Positions 37,040 to 46,205 of a DNA stretch of 62,156 nucleotides are shown one piece after another. How positions within the stretch are numbered: the stretch's first letter is position 1; each line of letters begins with the position of its first letter. The DNA is from an uncultured Novosphingobium sp. GTDB taxonomy: Bacteria; Pseudomonadota; Alphaproteobacteria; Sphingomonadales; Sphingomonadaceae. A program made the position numbers and the translations under genes. The stretch is taken from the NCBI GenBank assembly GCA_937864195.1, contig CALMJG010000116.1, positions 1 to 62,156 of the forward strand, read 5' to 3'. The notes below the pieces were generated by a model. It was given only the letters and a program-made list of their open reading frames with translations. It searched no databases and had not been told where the DNA came from.

Positions 37040-37080
37040 GATTCCGTGCCGTCCCGGGTATCCCCGAAACGATGTCTGGC

Positions 37081-38025
37081 TCAGTTCAGGCCGGCAGCCG
37101 CCGCGACTTCCGCCGCGAAGTCGGATTCGACCTTCTCGATGCCTTCGCCCAGCTGGAAGCGGACGTAGTCCTTGAGCACGATCTTGGTGCCGGCGGCCTT
37201 GCCCGCGGCCTCCACGACCTGGGCAACCGGGGTCTTGTTGTCCATCACGAAGACCTGGCTGAGCAGCGCGTTGTCCTTGGCGAACTTGGCGGCAGCGCCG
37301 TCAGCACGCTTGGCGAGGATCTCGGCGGGAATTTCCTTGCCGGTCTTGGCAGCTTCCTCGGTCGCCTTTTCAAGGGCGATCTTGCGTTCGCGCTCCAGCA
37401 CTTCGGGGTCGAGATCGTCGGCCGACAGGGCCATCGGGAAGGCAGCGGCGATGTGCATCGCGATCTGCTTGCCCAGCGGCTCCAGCACGTCGGCACCGGC
37501 TTCGGATTCCAGCGCGACCAGCACGCCGATCTTGCCGAGGTTCGGCGCGGCGGCGTTGTGCATGTAGGGCACGACCAGGCCGCTGGAGACCGAAACGGTC
37601 TTCATGCGGCGAACCTGCTGGTTCTCGCCGATGGTGGCGACGTTGTTGGTCAGCTTGTCGGCAACGGTGCCGCCATCGGGATAGGCAGCCGCCTTCAGCG
37701 CCTCGACGTCATCCGAAGCTGCGCCCAGCGCGACTTCGGTGGTCTTGCGCACGAAGTCCTGGAACTGGTCGTTCTTGGCGACGAAGTCGGTTTCCGAGTT
37801 CACCTCGACGGCCACGCCCTTGGTGCCGGAAACGGCAACGCCGACCAGGCCCTCGGCCGCGGTGCGGCTGGACTTCTTGGCGACGGCAGCCAGGCCCTTG
37901 GCACGCAGCAGGTCGACCGCGGCTTCCATGTCGCCGCCGGTCTCGTCCATCGCCTTCTTGCAGTCCATCATGCCGGCGCCGGTGCGCTCGCGCAGGTTCT
38001 TCACGTCAGTGGCGGTATAGGCCAT
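37081..38025 (-). CDS. tsf: Elongation factor Ts
   Basis: The GDP/GTP exchange factor of EF-Tu, 314 residues. Its N-terminal UBA-like domain has [20 protein letters not shown]. The core opens with [15 protein letters not shown], the EF-Tu contact, and the C-terminal part ends in [19 protein letters not shown]. An AAGGA Shine-Dalgarno precedes the ATG. It follows rpsB after 76 bases containing a hairpin. Confidence 0.99.
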   Translation of the reverse strand: MAYTATDVKNLRERTGAGMMDCKKAMDETGGDMEAAVDLLRAKGLAAVAKKSSRTAAEGLVGVAVSGTKGVAVEVNSETDFVAKNDQFQDFVRKTTEVALGAASDDVEALKAAAYPDGGTVADKLTNNVATIGENQQVRRMKTVSVSSGLVVPYMHNAAAPNLGKIGVLVALESEAGADVLEPLGKQIAMHIAAAFPMALSADDLDPEVLERERKIALEKATEEAAKTGKEIPAEILAKRADGAAAKFAKDNALLSQVFVMDNKTPVAQVVEAAGKAAGTKIVLKDYVRFQLGEGIEKVESDFAAEVAAAAGLN

Positions 38026-38050
38026 TGAACTGGTCCTTCTGAATGATCAC

Positions 38051-38078
38051 GGGTGCCGGACGCATGCGCCCGGCACCC
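38051..38078 (-). terminator. Hairpin between rpsB and tsf
   Basis: GGGTGCCGG and CCGGCACCC form a perfect 9-base-pair stem around a 10-base loop that contains the palindrome GCATGC. No T-tract follows, so it is more likely an attenuator or mRNA-stability element than a full terminator. Confidence 0.5.
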
Positions 38079-38101
38079 TGCAATGATATGACAACCGGGC
38101 C

Positions 38102-38890
38102 TCAGGCCTCGGTCGCGGTTGCCTCGGCCGGGACTTCGACCACGGCGGCCTGCTCGACCGGGGCTTCTTCCATGGCGCCGATGTCGACACCCGAATCGAC
38201 CACGGCCTCGCGGTGCCCCTTGGTCGCGGCCTGGGCCACGGCTTCGCAGTACAGGCGGATCGCGCGGCTAGCGTCGTCGTTCGCCGGGATCGGGAAGGCG
38301 ATGCCATCGGGCGAGACGTTCGAATCGAGGATCGCGACGACCGGGATGCCCAGCACGTTGGCTTCCTTGATCGCCAGCTCTTCCTTGTTGGCGTCGATCA
38401 CGAACATCACGTCGGGAATGCCGCTCATGTCGCGGATGCCGCCCAGCGACATTTCCAGCTTGTCCCGCTTGCGGGTCAGGTCCAGCACTTCCTTCTTGGT
38501 GAGGCCGGCGGTGTCGCCCGACAGCTTCTCTTCAAGCGCCTTCATGTGCTTGATACGGGTGCTGACGGTCTTCCAGTTGGTGAGCATGCCGCCCAGCCAG
38601 CGGTGGTTGACGTAGTGCTGGCCGCACTGGCGCGCCGCCTGGGCGATCGGATCCTGCGCCTGGCGCTTGGTGCCGACGAACAGGACCTTGCCGCCCGCGC
38701 GGACAGTGGCGTCGATGAAGTCCAGCGCGCGCGCGAACAGCGGCACGGTCTGCGACAGGTCAAGGATGTGGATGCCGTTGCGGGCGCCGAAGATGTACGG
38801 CTTCATCCGCGGGTTCCAGCGGTGGGTCTGGTGGCCGAAGTGGGCGCCAGCCTCGATCAATTGCTGCATGGTGACGACAGGAGCCGCCAT
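38102..38890 (-). CDS. rpsB: Ribosomal protein S2
   Basis: A 30S protein of 262 residues. It starts [20 protein letters not shown], with the conserved [20 protein letters not shown] and [15 protein letters not shown]. The C-terminus is extended by an acidic, Ala/Glu-rich tail (about 230-262), as in many alphaproteobacteria. An AAGGA Shine-Dalgarno lies 7 bases upstream. It is the first gene of the rpsB-tsf unit. Confidence 0.99.
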   Translation of the reverse strand: MAAPVVTMQQLIEAGAHFGHQTHRWNPRMKPYIFGARNGIHILDLSQTVPLFARALDFIDATVRAGGKVLFVGTKRQAQDPIAQAARQCGQHYVNHRWLGGMLTNWKTVSTRIKHMKALEEKLSGDTAGLTKKEVLDLTRKRDKLEMSLGGIRDMSGIPDVMFVIDANKEELAIKEANVLGIPVVAILDSNVSPDGIAFPIPANDDASRAIRLYCEAVAQAATKGHREAVVDSGVDIGAMEEAPVEQAAVVEVPAEATATEA

Positions 38891-39131
38891 AGGACATTCC
38901 TTTCCGGTTTCACCTCTGGGAAGCTGGAACCGTGCGGATCAGCCCGCTGCGGCACCGGTATGTCAGTGCTTCCCATGTGGATTTGCCTGCGCGTCACGCA
39001 CCGCCGGGAACCGGCAGATACGCCCGCAGACCGCGCGCCCTTAGACGAGGCCCTGCGAGGAATCCAGCGGAAAATCGGCCGGGACCGACGACGGATTTCC
39101 GTGACGCTGCATTTTGCCGCTTGACGCGATG

Positions 39132-39146
39132 GAACAAATATAGAAC
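39132..39146 (+). promoter_or_regulatory. LexA (SOS) box 1, GAAC-N7-GAAC
   Basis: GAACAAATATAGAAC matches the alphaproteobacterial LexA operator (direct repeat GTTC-N7-GTTC, read on the other strand) without mismatch. The AT-rich spacer contains TATAGA, a possible -10 element. It lies 102 bases upstream of the start codon at 39249. Confidence 0.8.
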
Positions 39147-39159
39147 ACAGTCGTCATTG

Positions 39160-39174
39160 GAACGGAATGGGAAC
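39160..39174 (+). promoter_or_regulatory. LexA (SOS) box 2, GAAC-N7-GAAC
   Basis: GAACGGAATGGGAAC is a second exact GAAC-N7-GAAC match in the same orientation, 28 bases downstream of box 1. Two LexA dimers could bind side by side across the transcription start. Confidence 0.75.
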
Positions 39175-39248
39175 GAAATACCTCATCCCGCTGTTATCCA
39201 CAAGGTCATACACAGCCTGTCCGCAGGTTGCCGCACAAGAGGAATCGC

Positions 39249-39512
39249 ATGATGCTCAGCCTTGCCCTCGCCGTCTCGTTCGTTTCCAGCGCCCTGTTCG
39301 CCGCGGCGGTCATCGGAGTTTCGCTGCATCATGCGGTGAAGCAGGTCGCGCCGCTGCGCCGCGCGCTGGCCGAGTGCCCGCCGACGCGCGGCTATCGCTA
39401 CCGCGTGATCGAAACTGTGGTGATCAGGGATGGCGGCAAGGTGCTCGCCCTTCCCGTCAGGCAGCGCCGTCCTGGTCCGGCGGCGACGGACGGGCTGCGC
39501 GCTGCCGCTTGA
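39249..39512 (+). CDS. Small single-pass membrane protein under tandem SOS boxes
   Basis: An 87-residue protein with one N-terminal membrane helix (MMLSLALAVSFVSSALFAAAVIGVSL), a short HHAVKQVAPLRRALAE helix, and a basic tail with possible beta-strands ([22 protein letters not shown]). AGAGGA lies 6 bases before the ATG. I do not recognise a family. Two perfect SOS boxes upstream suggest induction by DNA damage. By analogy with small SOS-induced membrane proteins such as Caulobacter SidA it might stop division, but that is only inference. Its last 56 bases overlap the convergent pssA gene. Confidence 0.75.
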   Translation: MMLSLALAVSFVSSALFAAAVIGVSLHHAVKQVAPLRRALAECPPTRGYRYRVIETVVIRDGGKVLALPVRQRRPGPAATDGLRAAA

Positions 39513-40263
39513 TCCGCCAGTACATGGCCACGCCCACCGGCAGGATCGCCAGGTAGACAACGCAGATCGCAACCAGTGTCCACCACGGTTCGGTCAGCAG
39601 GGCGGCGCCGACCAGGCCGAAGAAGGCGATCATCTCCAGCCGCACGTGGCGGCGCGGCCGCAGCTTGCCCCAGCTGAGCGTTGCAACGCTGGAGATCAGC
39701 AGGAAGGCCATCGCCGCCAGCCAGCCGCTGACCAGCAGCGGATTGCGCAGCAGCTCGATACCCGACACGAACCACAGGTACATCGGCAGGAACACCAGGC
39801 CGGCGCCAACCGGGGCGGGAACCCCGGTGAGGAATCCGGCCTCCTTGCGCGGCTCATCCGCCATGTCGATCCGGGCATTGAACCGGGCAAGGCGCAAGGC
39901 ACAAGCGATCGCGAAGGCCAGCGCCGCGAACCAGCCCAGGCGCGGCAAGTCCTGGAGCGACCAGAGGTAGAGGATCAGCGCCGGGGCAACCCCGAACGAG
40001 ACGTTGTCGGCCAGACTGTCGAGCTCCGCACCGAAGCGCGATTGAGCCTTGAGCAGCCGCGCAATGCGGCCGTCGATCCCATCGAGCATCCCGGCCAGGA
40101 TCACGGCCAGAACTGCCTTTTCCCATTCCCCGGCAATTGCGAAGCGGATCCCGGTCAGCCCTGCGCAGAGCGCGGCCGCCGTAATGGCATTGGGGACCAT
40201 CGCACGCAGCGTGAGGCCGCCCGGCAGGCGCCCACGCGCGGACTGGCCCGCTTCGTCGGTCAC
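39457..40263 (-). CDS. pssA: CDP-diacylglycerol-serine O-phosphatidyltransferase
   Basis: A membrane enzyme of 268 residues making phosphatidylserine from CDP-diacylglycerol and serine. The signature is exact: [18 protein letters not shown] followed by AELDSLAD. Hydrophobic helices fill the rest. The GTG start at 40263 overlaps the psd stop codon (GTGA), so substrate and product enzymes are coupled. The 3' end overlaps the small SOS-box gene on the other strand by 56 bases. Confidence 0.96.
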   Translation of the reverse strand: MTDEAGQSARGRLPGGLTLRAMVPNAITAAALCAGLTGIRFAIAGEWEKAVLAVILAGMLDGIDGRIARLLKAQSRFGAELDSLADNVSFGVAPALILYLWSLQDLPRLGWFAALAFAIACALRLARFNARIDMADEPRKEAGFLTGVPAPVGAGLVFLPMYLWFVSGIELLRNPLLVSGWLAAMAFLLISSVATLSWGKLRPRRHVRLEMIAFFGLVGAALLTEPWWTLVAICVVYLAILPVGVAMYWRIKRQRAARPSPPDQDGAA

Positions 40264-41009
40264 TGGCTGATTCCCTCGATCAGCGGCTGCTGGCCGATTT
40301 CCGCCAGCACCGTTTCGCCCGCCACGATCTTTTGGCCCATCAGCACGCGCGGCTCGGTTCCGGCGGGCAGGTAGACATCAACCCGGCTGCCAAAGCGGAT
40401 CAGGCCGATCCGCTGACCGGCGGCGAGCATGTCACCCGGCTTGACGAAGGGCACGATCCGCTTGGCGACCAGGCCGGCGATCTGGGTGAAACCGATCTTC
40501 AGGCCGTCCCCGCGCTCGATCAGCAGGTGCTGGCGTTCGTTCTCCTCGCTCGCCTTGTCGAGGCCCGCGTTCATGAACTTGCCGGGGATATAAACCACGC
40601 GGCGGACCGTGCCGCCGATCGGCGCGCGGTTGATGTGGACGTCGAACACGCTCATGAAAATGGAAATGCGCGTGACGACCTGCGGTTCCAGCCCGGGCGC
40701 CCCGGTGCCGTCATCCAGCACCAGTTCGCGCGGCGGTTCGACCTGCTGGATCAGCGTAACCATCCCGTCGGCGGGGGAGACGATGTACTTGTCACCCTGC
40801 GGCGTCACGCGCAGTGGATCGCGGAAGAAGGCCAGGATGCCAAGGGTCAGCGCGCCCAGCGGCCAGGCCAGCGTTTCCCACGCGAAGAAGGCCGCTGCCC
40901 CGCAGGCAATCGCCGCCGCAATCGCGAACTTGTGGGATTCCGGATGGAACGCAGGCCAGTGCCAGCCCGCTTCGCCGCGCCCGCGATTGTCGAGAATTTC
41001 GCCGGCCAT
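40260..41009 (-). CDS. psd: Phosphatidylserine decarboxylase (short, Psd-B-like)
   Basis: Makes phosphatidylethanolamine from phosphatidylserine. The 249-residue proenzyme should cut itself at Gly207-Ser208 ([13 protein letters not shown]) to create the pyruvoyl group. An N-terminal membrane region (about 28-62) is followed by [10 protein letters not shown] and SPADGMVT. The ATG at 41009 lies one base after the stop codon of the condensing-enzyme gene, and a GTGA overlap joins it to pssA. Confidence 0.95.
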   Translation of the reverse strand: MAGEILDNRGRGEAGWHWPAFHPESHKFAIAAAIACGAAAFFAWETLAWPLGALTLGILAFFRDPLRVTPQGDKYIVSPADGMVTLIQQVEPPRELVLDDGTGAPGLEPQVVTRISIFMSVFDVHINRAPIGGTVRRVVYIPGKFMNAGLDKASEENERQHLLIERGDGLKIGFTQIAGLVAKRIVPFVKPGDMLAAGQRIGLIRFGSRVDVYLPAGTEPRVLMGQKIVAGETVLAEIGQQPLIEGISQ

Positions 41010-41010
41010 G

Positions 41011-42135
41011 TCAGGCAACCTTTCGCACGAAGACCGTGCCGGCCGAATAGCCCGCGCCGAACGAGCAGATCACGCCGGTGTCACCGGGCGCCAGATCCTC
41101 GCTGTGGAGGTGGAACGCGATGATCGAACCCGCGCTTGAGGTATTGCCATAGGTATCGAGCACAGTCGGACTTTCATCATCGTTGGCCTCATGCCCCAGC
41201 ACGCGCTGGGCAATCAGGCGGTTCATTCCCTGGTTGGCCTGGTGGAGCCACAGCCGCCGCAGCGCGCCTTGCAGCCCGAGCCGGTCGGCCTCCTCGGCGA
41301 TCATGGCGGCGACCATCGGCACCACTTCCTTGAACACCTTGCGGCCTTCCTGGACAAACAGCTTGTCGGCCGCGCCCGCGGTTTCAGGCGTGGCCCGGTT
41401 CAGGAAGCCGAAATTGTTGCGGATATTGTTCGAGAACACGGTCTTCAGCCGGGTTCCGACGATTTCCCAATGCCGCGGCGGAGCCATTTCGACCGCCTCC
41501 ACCAGCACCGCCGTGGCGACATCACCGAAGATGAAATGGCTGTCCCGGTCGCGCCAGTTGAGGTGGCCCGAGCAGATTTCCGGGCTGACCACCAGCACCG
41601 AGCGGGCATGGCCGGCCCGCACATAATCGGCGGCGGTCTGGATTCCGAAAGTCGCGGAGGAGCAGGCGACGTTCATGTCAAAGGCAAAGCCCTCGATCCC
41701 CAAGGCCGCCTGGATCTCGATCGCCATGGCCGGATAGGGGCGCTGCATGTTGGACGCGGCGCACAGCACGGCATCGACATCCGCCGCGTCGCGCCCGGCC
41801 CGCGCCAGCGCATCGCGCGCGGCGGCAACGCCGATTTCGGCGAGAACCGAAATCTCCTCGTTCGGCCGCTCCGCCCAGCGCGGGGCCATGATCGCGGGGT
41901 CGAGGATCGGCGCCTTGCTGATAACGTGGCGCGCCTTGATGCCGCTCGCCTTCTCGATGAATTCGGCGGAACTGGGCTGCAATTCGTTTACCGTCCCAGC
42001 CGCGATCTCTGCCGCGTGATCGGCATTGAACCGCGCGACATAGGCGTTGAAGCTCTCCACCAGTTCCTCGTTCGAGATCGAGTCCGGCGGCGTGTAGAGC
42101 CCGGTGGCGGAAATGACGGGGACGATTTCGGTCAT
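41011..42135 (-). CDS. Beta-ketoacyl-ACP synthase III-like enzyme
   Basis: A thiolase-fold condensing enzyme of 374 residues, longer than classical FabH because of an N-terminal insertion (about 27-60). The catalytic triad is visible: Cys158 in [10 protein letters not shown], His in [13 protein letters not shown] and Asn in [10 protein letters not shown]. It could start fatty acid chains from acyl-CoA, or make another ketoacyl product; the substrate is not evident. It heads an operon with psd and pssA, suggesting a link to membrane lipid supply. Confidence 0.9.
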   Translation of the reverse strand: MTEIVPVISATGLYTPPDSISNEELVESFNAYVARFNADHAAEIAAGTVNELQPSSAEFIEKASGIKARHVISKAPILDPAIMAPRWAERPNEEISVLAEIGVAAARDALARAGRDAADVDAVLCAASNMQRPYPAMAIEIQAALGIEGFAFDMNVACSSATFGIQTAADYVRAGHARSVLVVSPEICSGHLNWRDRDSHFIFGDVATAVLVEAVEMAPPRHWEIVGTRLKTVFSNNIRNNFGFLNRATPETAGAADKLFVQEGRKVFKEVVPMVAAMIAEEADRLGLQGALRRLWLHQANQGMNRLIAQRVLGHEANDDESPTVLDTYGNTSSAGSIIAFHLHSEDLAPGDTGVICSFGAGYSAGTVFVRKVA

Positions 42136-42209
42136 GGCGTGGCGGTTTAGTGTCCCGGGCGGGTTGGGACAAGCTTTGCTGCCGTGAAAGCCGGGGGAAG
42201 AAGGCAGGG

Positions 42210-42295
42210 TGGTGGACAGGGCTAGATTCGAACTAGCGTACGCTTGCGCGGGCAGATTTACAGTCTGCTGCCTTTAACCACTCGGCCACCTGTCC
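42210..42295 (-). tRNA. tRNA-Tyr (GTA)
   Basis: An 86-base class II tRNA. Acceptor GGACAGG pairs with CCTGTCC, followed by A73 and an encoded CCA. The anticodon loop CTGTAAA gives GTA (Tyr). A long variable arm (CCGCGCAAGCG region) precedes the T arm CTAGTTCGAATCTAG. Confidence 0.97.
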
Positions 42296-42443
42296 ACACC
42301 TGCTTTGCCGGTGGCGGGTCGCCCCGCTTTCGATGGCCCCAGAAGGGCCGCTCCGGCCGAGGGAAGCGCGCCAATGCCGAAGAGTGTCTTGCCTGTCAAT
42401 GGGGTGACTGGCAGGGAGCGGCGATGAAACAGGAAATCTTGAC

Positions 42444-43253
42444 ATGACCCGCCGAAATGACAGCAAACCCTCACGCGCACTGCGTGGCCGTGCGGGCCGG
42501 ATGCAGGGCGGGCGCGGCTCGGGCCGGGCCAGCACCGGCGCGGTGCGGCTGTGGGGCCGCCACGCGGTGGAAGCCGCGCTGAAGAACCCTGAGCGCAATC
42601 ACCGCAAGCTGTGGGCAACGCGCGAAGGCGTGGCCTCGCTCGACGGCGAATTGCCGAGCGATTTCCCGGTGGAATGGGCCTCTCCTGCCGATCTCGCCCG
42701 CCTCGTCGCGCGCGACGCGCCGCACCAGGGGCTGGTGCTGGAATGCGACGCGCTGGAGGACGTGTTCCTGGAAGACGTGCTGGACGGCGATGCCGCGCGG
42801 CCTGTCGTCGTGCTCGACCAGGTGACCGATCCGCATAATGTCGGCGCGATCCTGCGCTCGGCAGCCGCCTTCAACGCCTGCGCGATCGTCACGCAGGACC
42901 GCCACGCCCCGCCCGAATCGGGCACGGTCGCAAAAAGCGCCTCGGGCGCGCTGGAAGTGGTGCCGTGGGTGCGGGTGGTGAACCTGTCGCGCGCGCTGGA
43001 GGAGATTGCCGAGGCCGGGTACTGGCGAATCGGTCTCGACGGCGCGGGCGAGCATACGCTGGGCGAAGCGCTGCCCACAGGGCCGGTCGCGCTGGTGCTT
43101 GGCGCCGAGGGCGACGGGATGCGCCACAACATCACCCAGCACTGCGACGCCCTGGCCCGCCTGCCGATCAGCAGCGCGATCGAAAGCCTCAACGTGTCCA
43201 ACGCCGCCGCAATCGCGCTGTATGCCATTGCCGTCCGGGAGACTGCCGAATGA
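42444..43253 (+). CDS. rlmB: 23S rRNA 2'-O-methyltransferase RlmB (TrmH/SpoU family)
   Basis: A SPOUT methyltransferase of 269 residues, probably acting on the 2'-O of a 23S rRNA guanosine. It has a basic N-terminal tail, the substrate-binding domain (VRLWGRHAVEAALKNPERN) and the knotted catalytic domain with LDQVTDPHNVGAILRSA, LVLGAEGDGM and LPISSAIESLNVSNAAAIAL. Family members differ in target; RlmB is the likeliest. The lipoprotein gene downstream overlaps its stop codon by 4 bases. Confidence 0.9.
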   Translation: MTRRNDSKPSRALRGRAGRMQGGRGSGRASTGAVRLWGRHAVEAALKNPERNHRKLWATREGVASLDGELPSDFPVEWASPADLARLVARDAPHQGLVLECDALEDVFLEDVLDGDAARPVVVLDQVTDPHNVGAILRSAAAFNACAIVTQDRHAPPESGTVAKSASGALEVVPWVRVVNLSRALEEIAEAGYWRIGLDGAGEHTLGEALPTGPVALVLGAEGDGMRHNITQHCDALARLPISSAIESLNVSNAAAIALYAIAVRETAE

Positions 43254-44122
43254 CCAGGCCGCTTCGCCGCTTCGCCGCTGCCGGACTGGTCGCGGGCCTG
43301 AGCCTGCTGCTTGCCGCCTGCCTGATCTCGCCGGGGAAGTTCACCTCCGCGCTGGACCTGCGCAAGGATGGACGATTCGCCTATTCCTACCAGGGCGAGA
43401 TCTACATGCTGGGGCTCAGCAAGCTGGCGGAGATGGGCGCGAAGGCCGATGCGGCGAAGGAGTGGGAAGCCCAGCCCTGCACCAAAGACGACAGCATGGA
43501 CGAGCGGCCCTGCACCGCAGACGAACTCGCCCAGCAGAAGTCCGACTGGGAAACCCAGCGCGCCGCGAAGGCCGAGAAGGACAAGAAGGACGCCGAAATG
43601 GCCAAGGCCATGATGGGCGGCATTGACCCTTCCGACCCCAGGGCCGCCGAGGAATTCGCATCCCGCCTGCGCCGCCAGGCGGGGTGGAAGAGCGTGGTCT
43701 ACAAGGGCGATGGGATGTACGTCGTCGACTTCGCGATTGCCGGACGGATCGACCACGACTTTGCCTTCCCCACGATCGAGCGCTTCCCGATGGCCAACCC
43801 CTTCGTGATGGTGAACCGCCGCGCCGATGGCACGGTGCGAATCGACGCGCCGGGCTTTGGCCCCGCCGGCAGTGGCGGCGGCATGAACAGCTTCGCGCAG
43901 CTTGCGGCGCTGGGCGCGATGTCGGACAAGGGCGGCGAAGGCAAGGACGCACCCAAGCTGCCGGTGCTGGAAGGCACTTTCACACTCACCACCGACGGGC
44001 AGATCCTGGCCAACAACACCGACGAAGGCCCGGTTGCCGGACCGACCGGCAGCCGCCTGGAATGGCAGGTAAATGCGCGCACCACCGCCGGGCCGACCGC
44101 GCTGGTGAAGCTGGGGAACTAG
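43250..44122 (+). CDS. Lipoprotein of unknown function
   Basis: A 290-residue protein with a lipoprotein signal (GLVAGLSLLLAAC, Cys24 as the lipidated residue). A charged helical stretch follows (about 75-125, rich in Lys, Glu and Ala), then a beta-rich C-terminal half (WKSVVYKGDGMYVVDFAIAG, LEGTFTLTTDGQILANNTDE). The design resembles LptE- or DUF-type periplasmic beta proteins but I cannot assign a family. It overlaps rlmB by 4 bases (ATGA), so the genes are cotranslated. Confidence 0.85.
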   Translation: MTRPLRRFAAAGLVAGLSLLLAACLISPGKFTSALDLRKDGRFAYSYQGEIYMLGLSKLAEMGAKADAAKEWEAQPCTKDDSMDERPCTADELAQQKSDWETQRAAKAEKDKKDAEMAKAMMGGIDPSDPRAAEEFASRLRRQAGWKSVVYKGDGMYVVDFAIAGRIDHDFAFPTIERFPMANPFVMVNRRADGTVRIDAPGFGPAGSGGGMNSFAQLAALGAMSDKGGEGKDAPKLPVLEGTFTLTTDGQILANNTDEGPVAGPTGSRLEWQVNARTTAGPTALVKLGN

Positions 44123-44155
44123 AAAAACCCTGCCGGGAAGGCTAGGGCGCGGGAT

Positions 44156-45382
44156 ATGGCCCACGATGTATCCCCGCTCGCCCGCCCCTTCCCCGCCCTG
44201 CCCGCAATTGCCGGGGTAACTCCGCGCGTTGCCCGCGCTGGGTACAAGGACTGGGGCCGCTGCGACCTGACCTATGTCGAACTGGCCGAAGGCACGGCCG
44301 TGGCGGGCGTGTTCACCCGCAACGTGTGTTGTTCGTCCGAAGTTGAACTCGGCCGCGCCAATGTGAAGCAGGGGCGAGCGCGGGCGCTGGTGGTCAATGC
44401 CGGCAATTCCAACGCCTTCACCGGCTATCGCGGGCGCGAGGCGGTGGAAGCGATCATGACGCAGGTCGCCGGGCAGCTGGGCTGCCCGCAGGAACAGGTC
44501 TTCGTCTCGTCCACCGGGGTGATCGGCTTGCCCCTGCCCAAGGACAAGGCCAAGGCCGGCATCGAGGCCGCGCTGACCGCCGAGCCGTGCAGTTGGGAAG
44601 AGGCCGCCAACACCATCGGCACGACCGATACCTTCGCCAAGGGTGCGATGGCCACAGCCGTGGTCGGCGGCAAGACCGTGACGCTGGCCGCGATCATCAA
44701 GGGCAGCGGCATGATCGCGCCCGACATGGCGACCATGCTGGGCTATATCTTCACCGATTGCGCGATTGCGCCGGGATACCTTCAGGAACTGTTGTCAGCT
44801 GCGAACCAGCGGACCTTCAGCTGCATCACGGTCGATTCGGACACCTCCACCAGCGATACCGTGCTGGCTTTCGCCACTGGCCAGGCGGGCAACCAGCAGA
44901 TCAACTGCGGGGGCTGCCCCGGTGCCGACGCTTTCGCCGCCGCACTGGAGGACGTCTGCCGCCAGCTCGCCCACCTGGTCGTGCGTGACGGCGAAGGCGC
45001 GCAAAAGTTCATTGCCGTCACCGTCAGCGGCGCGGTTTCGGACGACAGCGCGCGCCGGGTCGGCCTGTCGATCGCCAACTCCCCGCTGGTCAAGACCGCC
45101 ATCGCCGGTGAGGACGCCAACTGGGGCCGCGTCGTCATGGCGGTCGGCAAGGCGGGCGAGCCCGCCGACCGCGACCGCTTGTCCATCGGCTTCGGCGGAA
45201 CCTGGGCCGCGAAGGAGGGCCAGCCGCTGCCCGACTATGACGAGGCGCCGGTCGCCGCGCACCTCAAGGGGCAGGACATCTCGATCGAGGTTGACCTCGG
45301 CATGGGCGATGGCCGCGCCACGGTGTGGACCTGCGACCTGACCCACGGCTACATCTCGATCAACGCGGACTACCGCTCTTGA
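44156..45382 (+). CDS. argJ: Glutamate N-acetyltransferase / amino-acid acetyltransferase ArgJ
   Basis: A 408-residue enzyme of the arginine acetyl cycle, transferring acetyl from N-acetylornithine to glutamate. The self-cleavage and active site lies in IIKGSGMIAPDMATMLGYIF, between Ala192 and Thr193. The N-terminal chain has GVTPRVARAGYKDWGRCDL, and the C-terminus ends in HGYISINADYRS as in the family. The TTG start of the next gene overlaps its stop codon. Confidence 0.98.
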   Translation: MAHDVSPLARPFPALPAIAGVTPRVARAGYKDWGRCDLTYVELAEGTAVAGVFTRNVCCSSEVELGRANVKQGRARALVVNAGNSNAFTGYRGREAVEAIMTQVAGQLGCPQEQVFVSSTGVIGLPLPKDKAKAGIEAALTAEPCSWEEAANTIGTTDTFAKGAMATAVVGGKTVTLAAIIKGSGMIAPDMATMLGYIFTDCAIAPGYLQELLSAANQRTFSCITVDSDTSTSDTVLAFATGQAGNQQINCGGCPGADAFAAALEDVCRQLAHLVVRDGEGAQKFIAVTVSGAVSDDSARRVGLSIANSPLVKTAIAGEDANWGRVVMAVGKAGEPADRDRLSIGFGGTWAAKEGQPLPDYDEAPVAAHLKGQDISIEVDLGMGDGRATVWTCDLTHGYISINADYRS

Positions 45383-46188
45383 CGCGAGGGCTGACGGCAC
45401 AGGTCGCAGGCATCATGCGCCGCGCGGCCGAGACCGCGATCTTGCCGCGCTACCAGAGCCTTTCCGCGCACGAAATCGACGCCAAGGCGGCGGACGACGT
45501 GGTGACGATCGCGGACGAGGAGGCCGAACTGATCCTCGCCGAGGGCCTGTCGGCCCTGCTGCCCGAGGCGGCGCTGGTCGGCGAGGAAGCCGCCCATGCC
45601 GATCCCGCGCTGCTGGACCGGCTGGGCGATGCGCTGTGCTGGATCGTCGACCCGCTCGACGGGACCAACAACTTCGCCGCCGGCAAGCCGCCGTTCGGCG
45701 TCATGGTGTCCCTGGCCGAAGCGGGCGAGACGGTCGCGGGGTGGATCTACGATCCGCTGTCGGGCCGACTGTGCCATGCCCATCGCCACCACGGCGCATG
45801 GATCGGCGAGGACCGGGTTCAGGCCCGCACCACCGGGGCAAAGCCGCCCATCGCCGCCATTTCGCTGGTCTTCATGGACCCGGAGCGGCGCGAGGCGGTG
45901 AAGCGCGGGATTGCGCCATTCTATAGCCTGGTCGACATTCCCCGCTGCGCGGCGGAGCAATGGCCGCGCCTGGCGCTGGGGGTGAACGACCTGTCGATCT
46001 TCGAGCGGACGCTCGCTTGGGATCACGCGGCGGGGGTGCTGTTCCTGAATGAAGCAGGCGGCAAGGCGGCGCGGCCGGATGGACGGGCGTATCGGGTGGA
46101 CGAGGCGCATCTGCCTGGGCTGCTGGGTGCAGCCAGTCCGGCCCTGTGGGATGAGCTGGCCGGGCGGATGCAAACGCTCGGCGCATAG
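45379..46188 (+). CDS. Inositol monophosphatase family protein
   Basis: A Mg-dependent phosphatase of about 269 residues, counted from the TTG at 45379 that overlaps the argJ stop codon; an ATG at 45415 is an alternative. Metal-site motifs are VGEEAA, WIVDPLDGTNNFA and AWDHAAGVLFLNEAGG. Relatives include inositol phosphatase SuhB, CysQ and histidinol phosphatase HisN. HisN type or sugar phosphatase is possible; coupling to argJ hints at an amino-acid role but does not prove it. Confidence 0.9.
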   Translation: MTRGLTAQVAGIMRRAAETAILPRYQSLSAHEIDAKAADDVVTIADEEAELILAEGLSALLPEAALVGEEAAHADPALLDRLGDALCWIVDPLDGTNNFAAGKPPFGVMVSLAEAGETVAGWIYDPLSGRLCHAHRHHGAWIGEDRVQARTTGAKPPIAAISLVFMDPERREAVKRGIAPFYSLVDIPRCAAEQWPRLALGVNDLSIFERTLAWDHAAGVLFLNEAGGKAARPDGRAYRVDEAHLPGLLGAASPALWDELAGRMQTLGA

Positions 46189-46205
46189 CCGCCGATCGGC
46201 AATTT

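Larger units (their letters stand above)
38891..39248. promoter_or_regulatory. 358-base divergent control region rpsB / SOS-box gene
   Basis: This is the longest gene-free stretch of the window. The left part is the rpsB leader and promoter on the minus strand. The right part is markedly more AT-rich and holds two tandem GAAC-N7-GAAC boxes (39132-39174) upstream of the plus-strand gene at 39249. A TTATCCACA (39194-39202), like a single DnaA-box-type sequence, is also present. No further gene was seen. Confidence 0.6.

Noticed and set aside
39194..39202. TTATCCACA as an origin-type DnaA box
   Set aside because: Only a single box was seen, with no cluster of DnaA boxes, no dnaA, dnaN, gidA or hemE nearby, so no sign of an origin.
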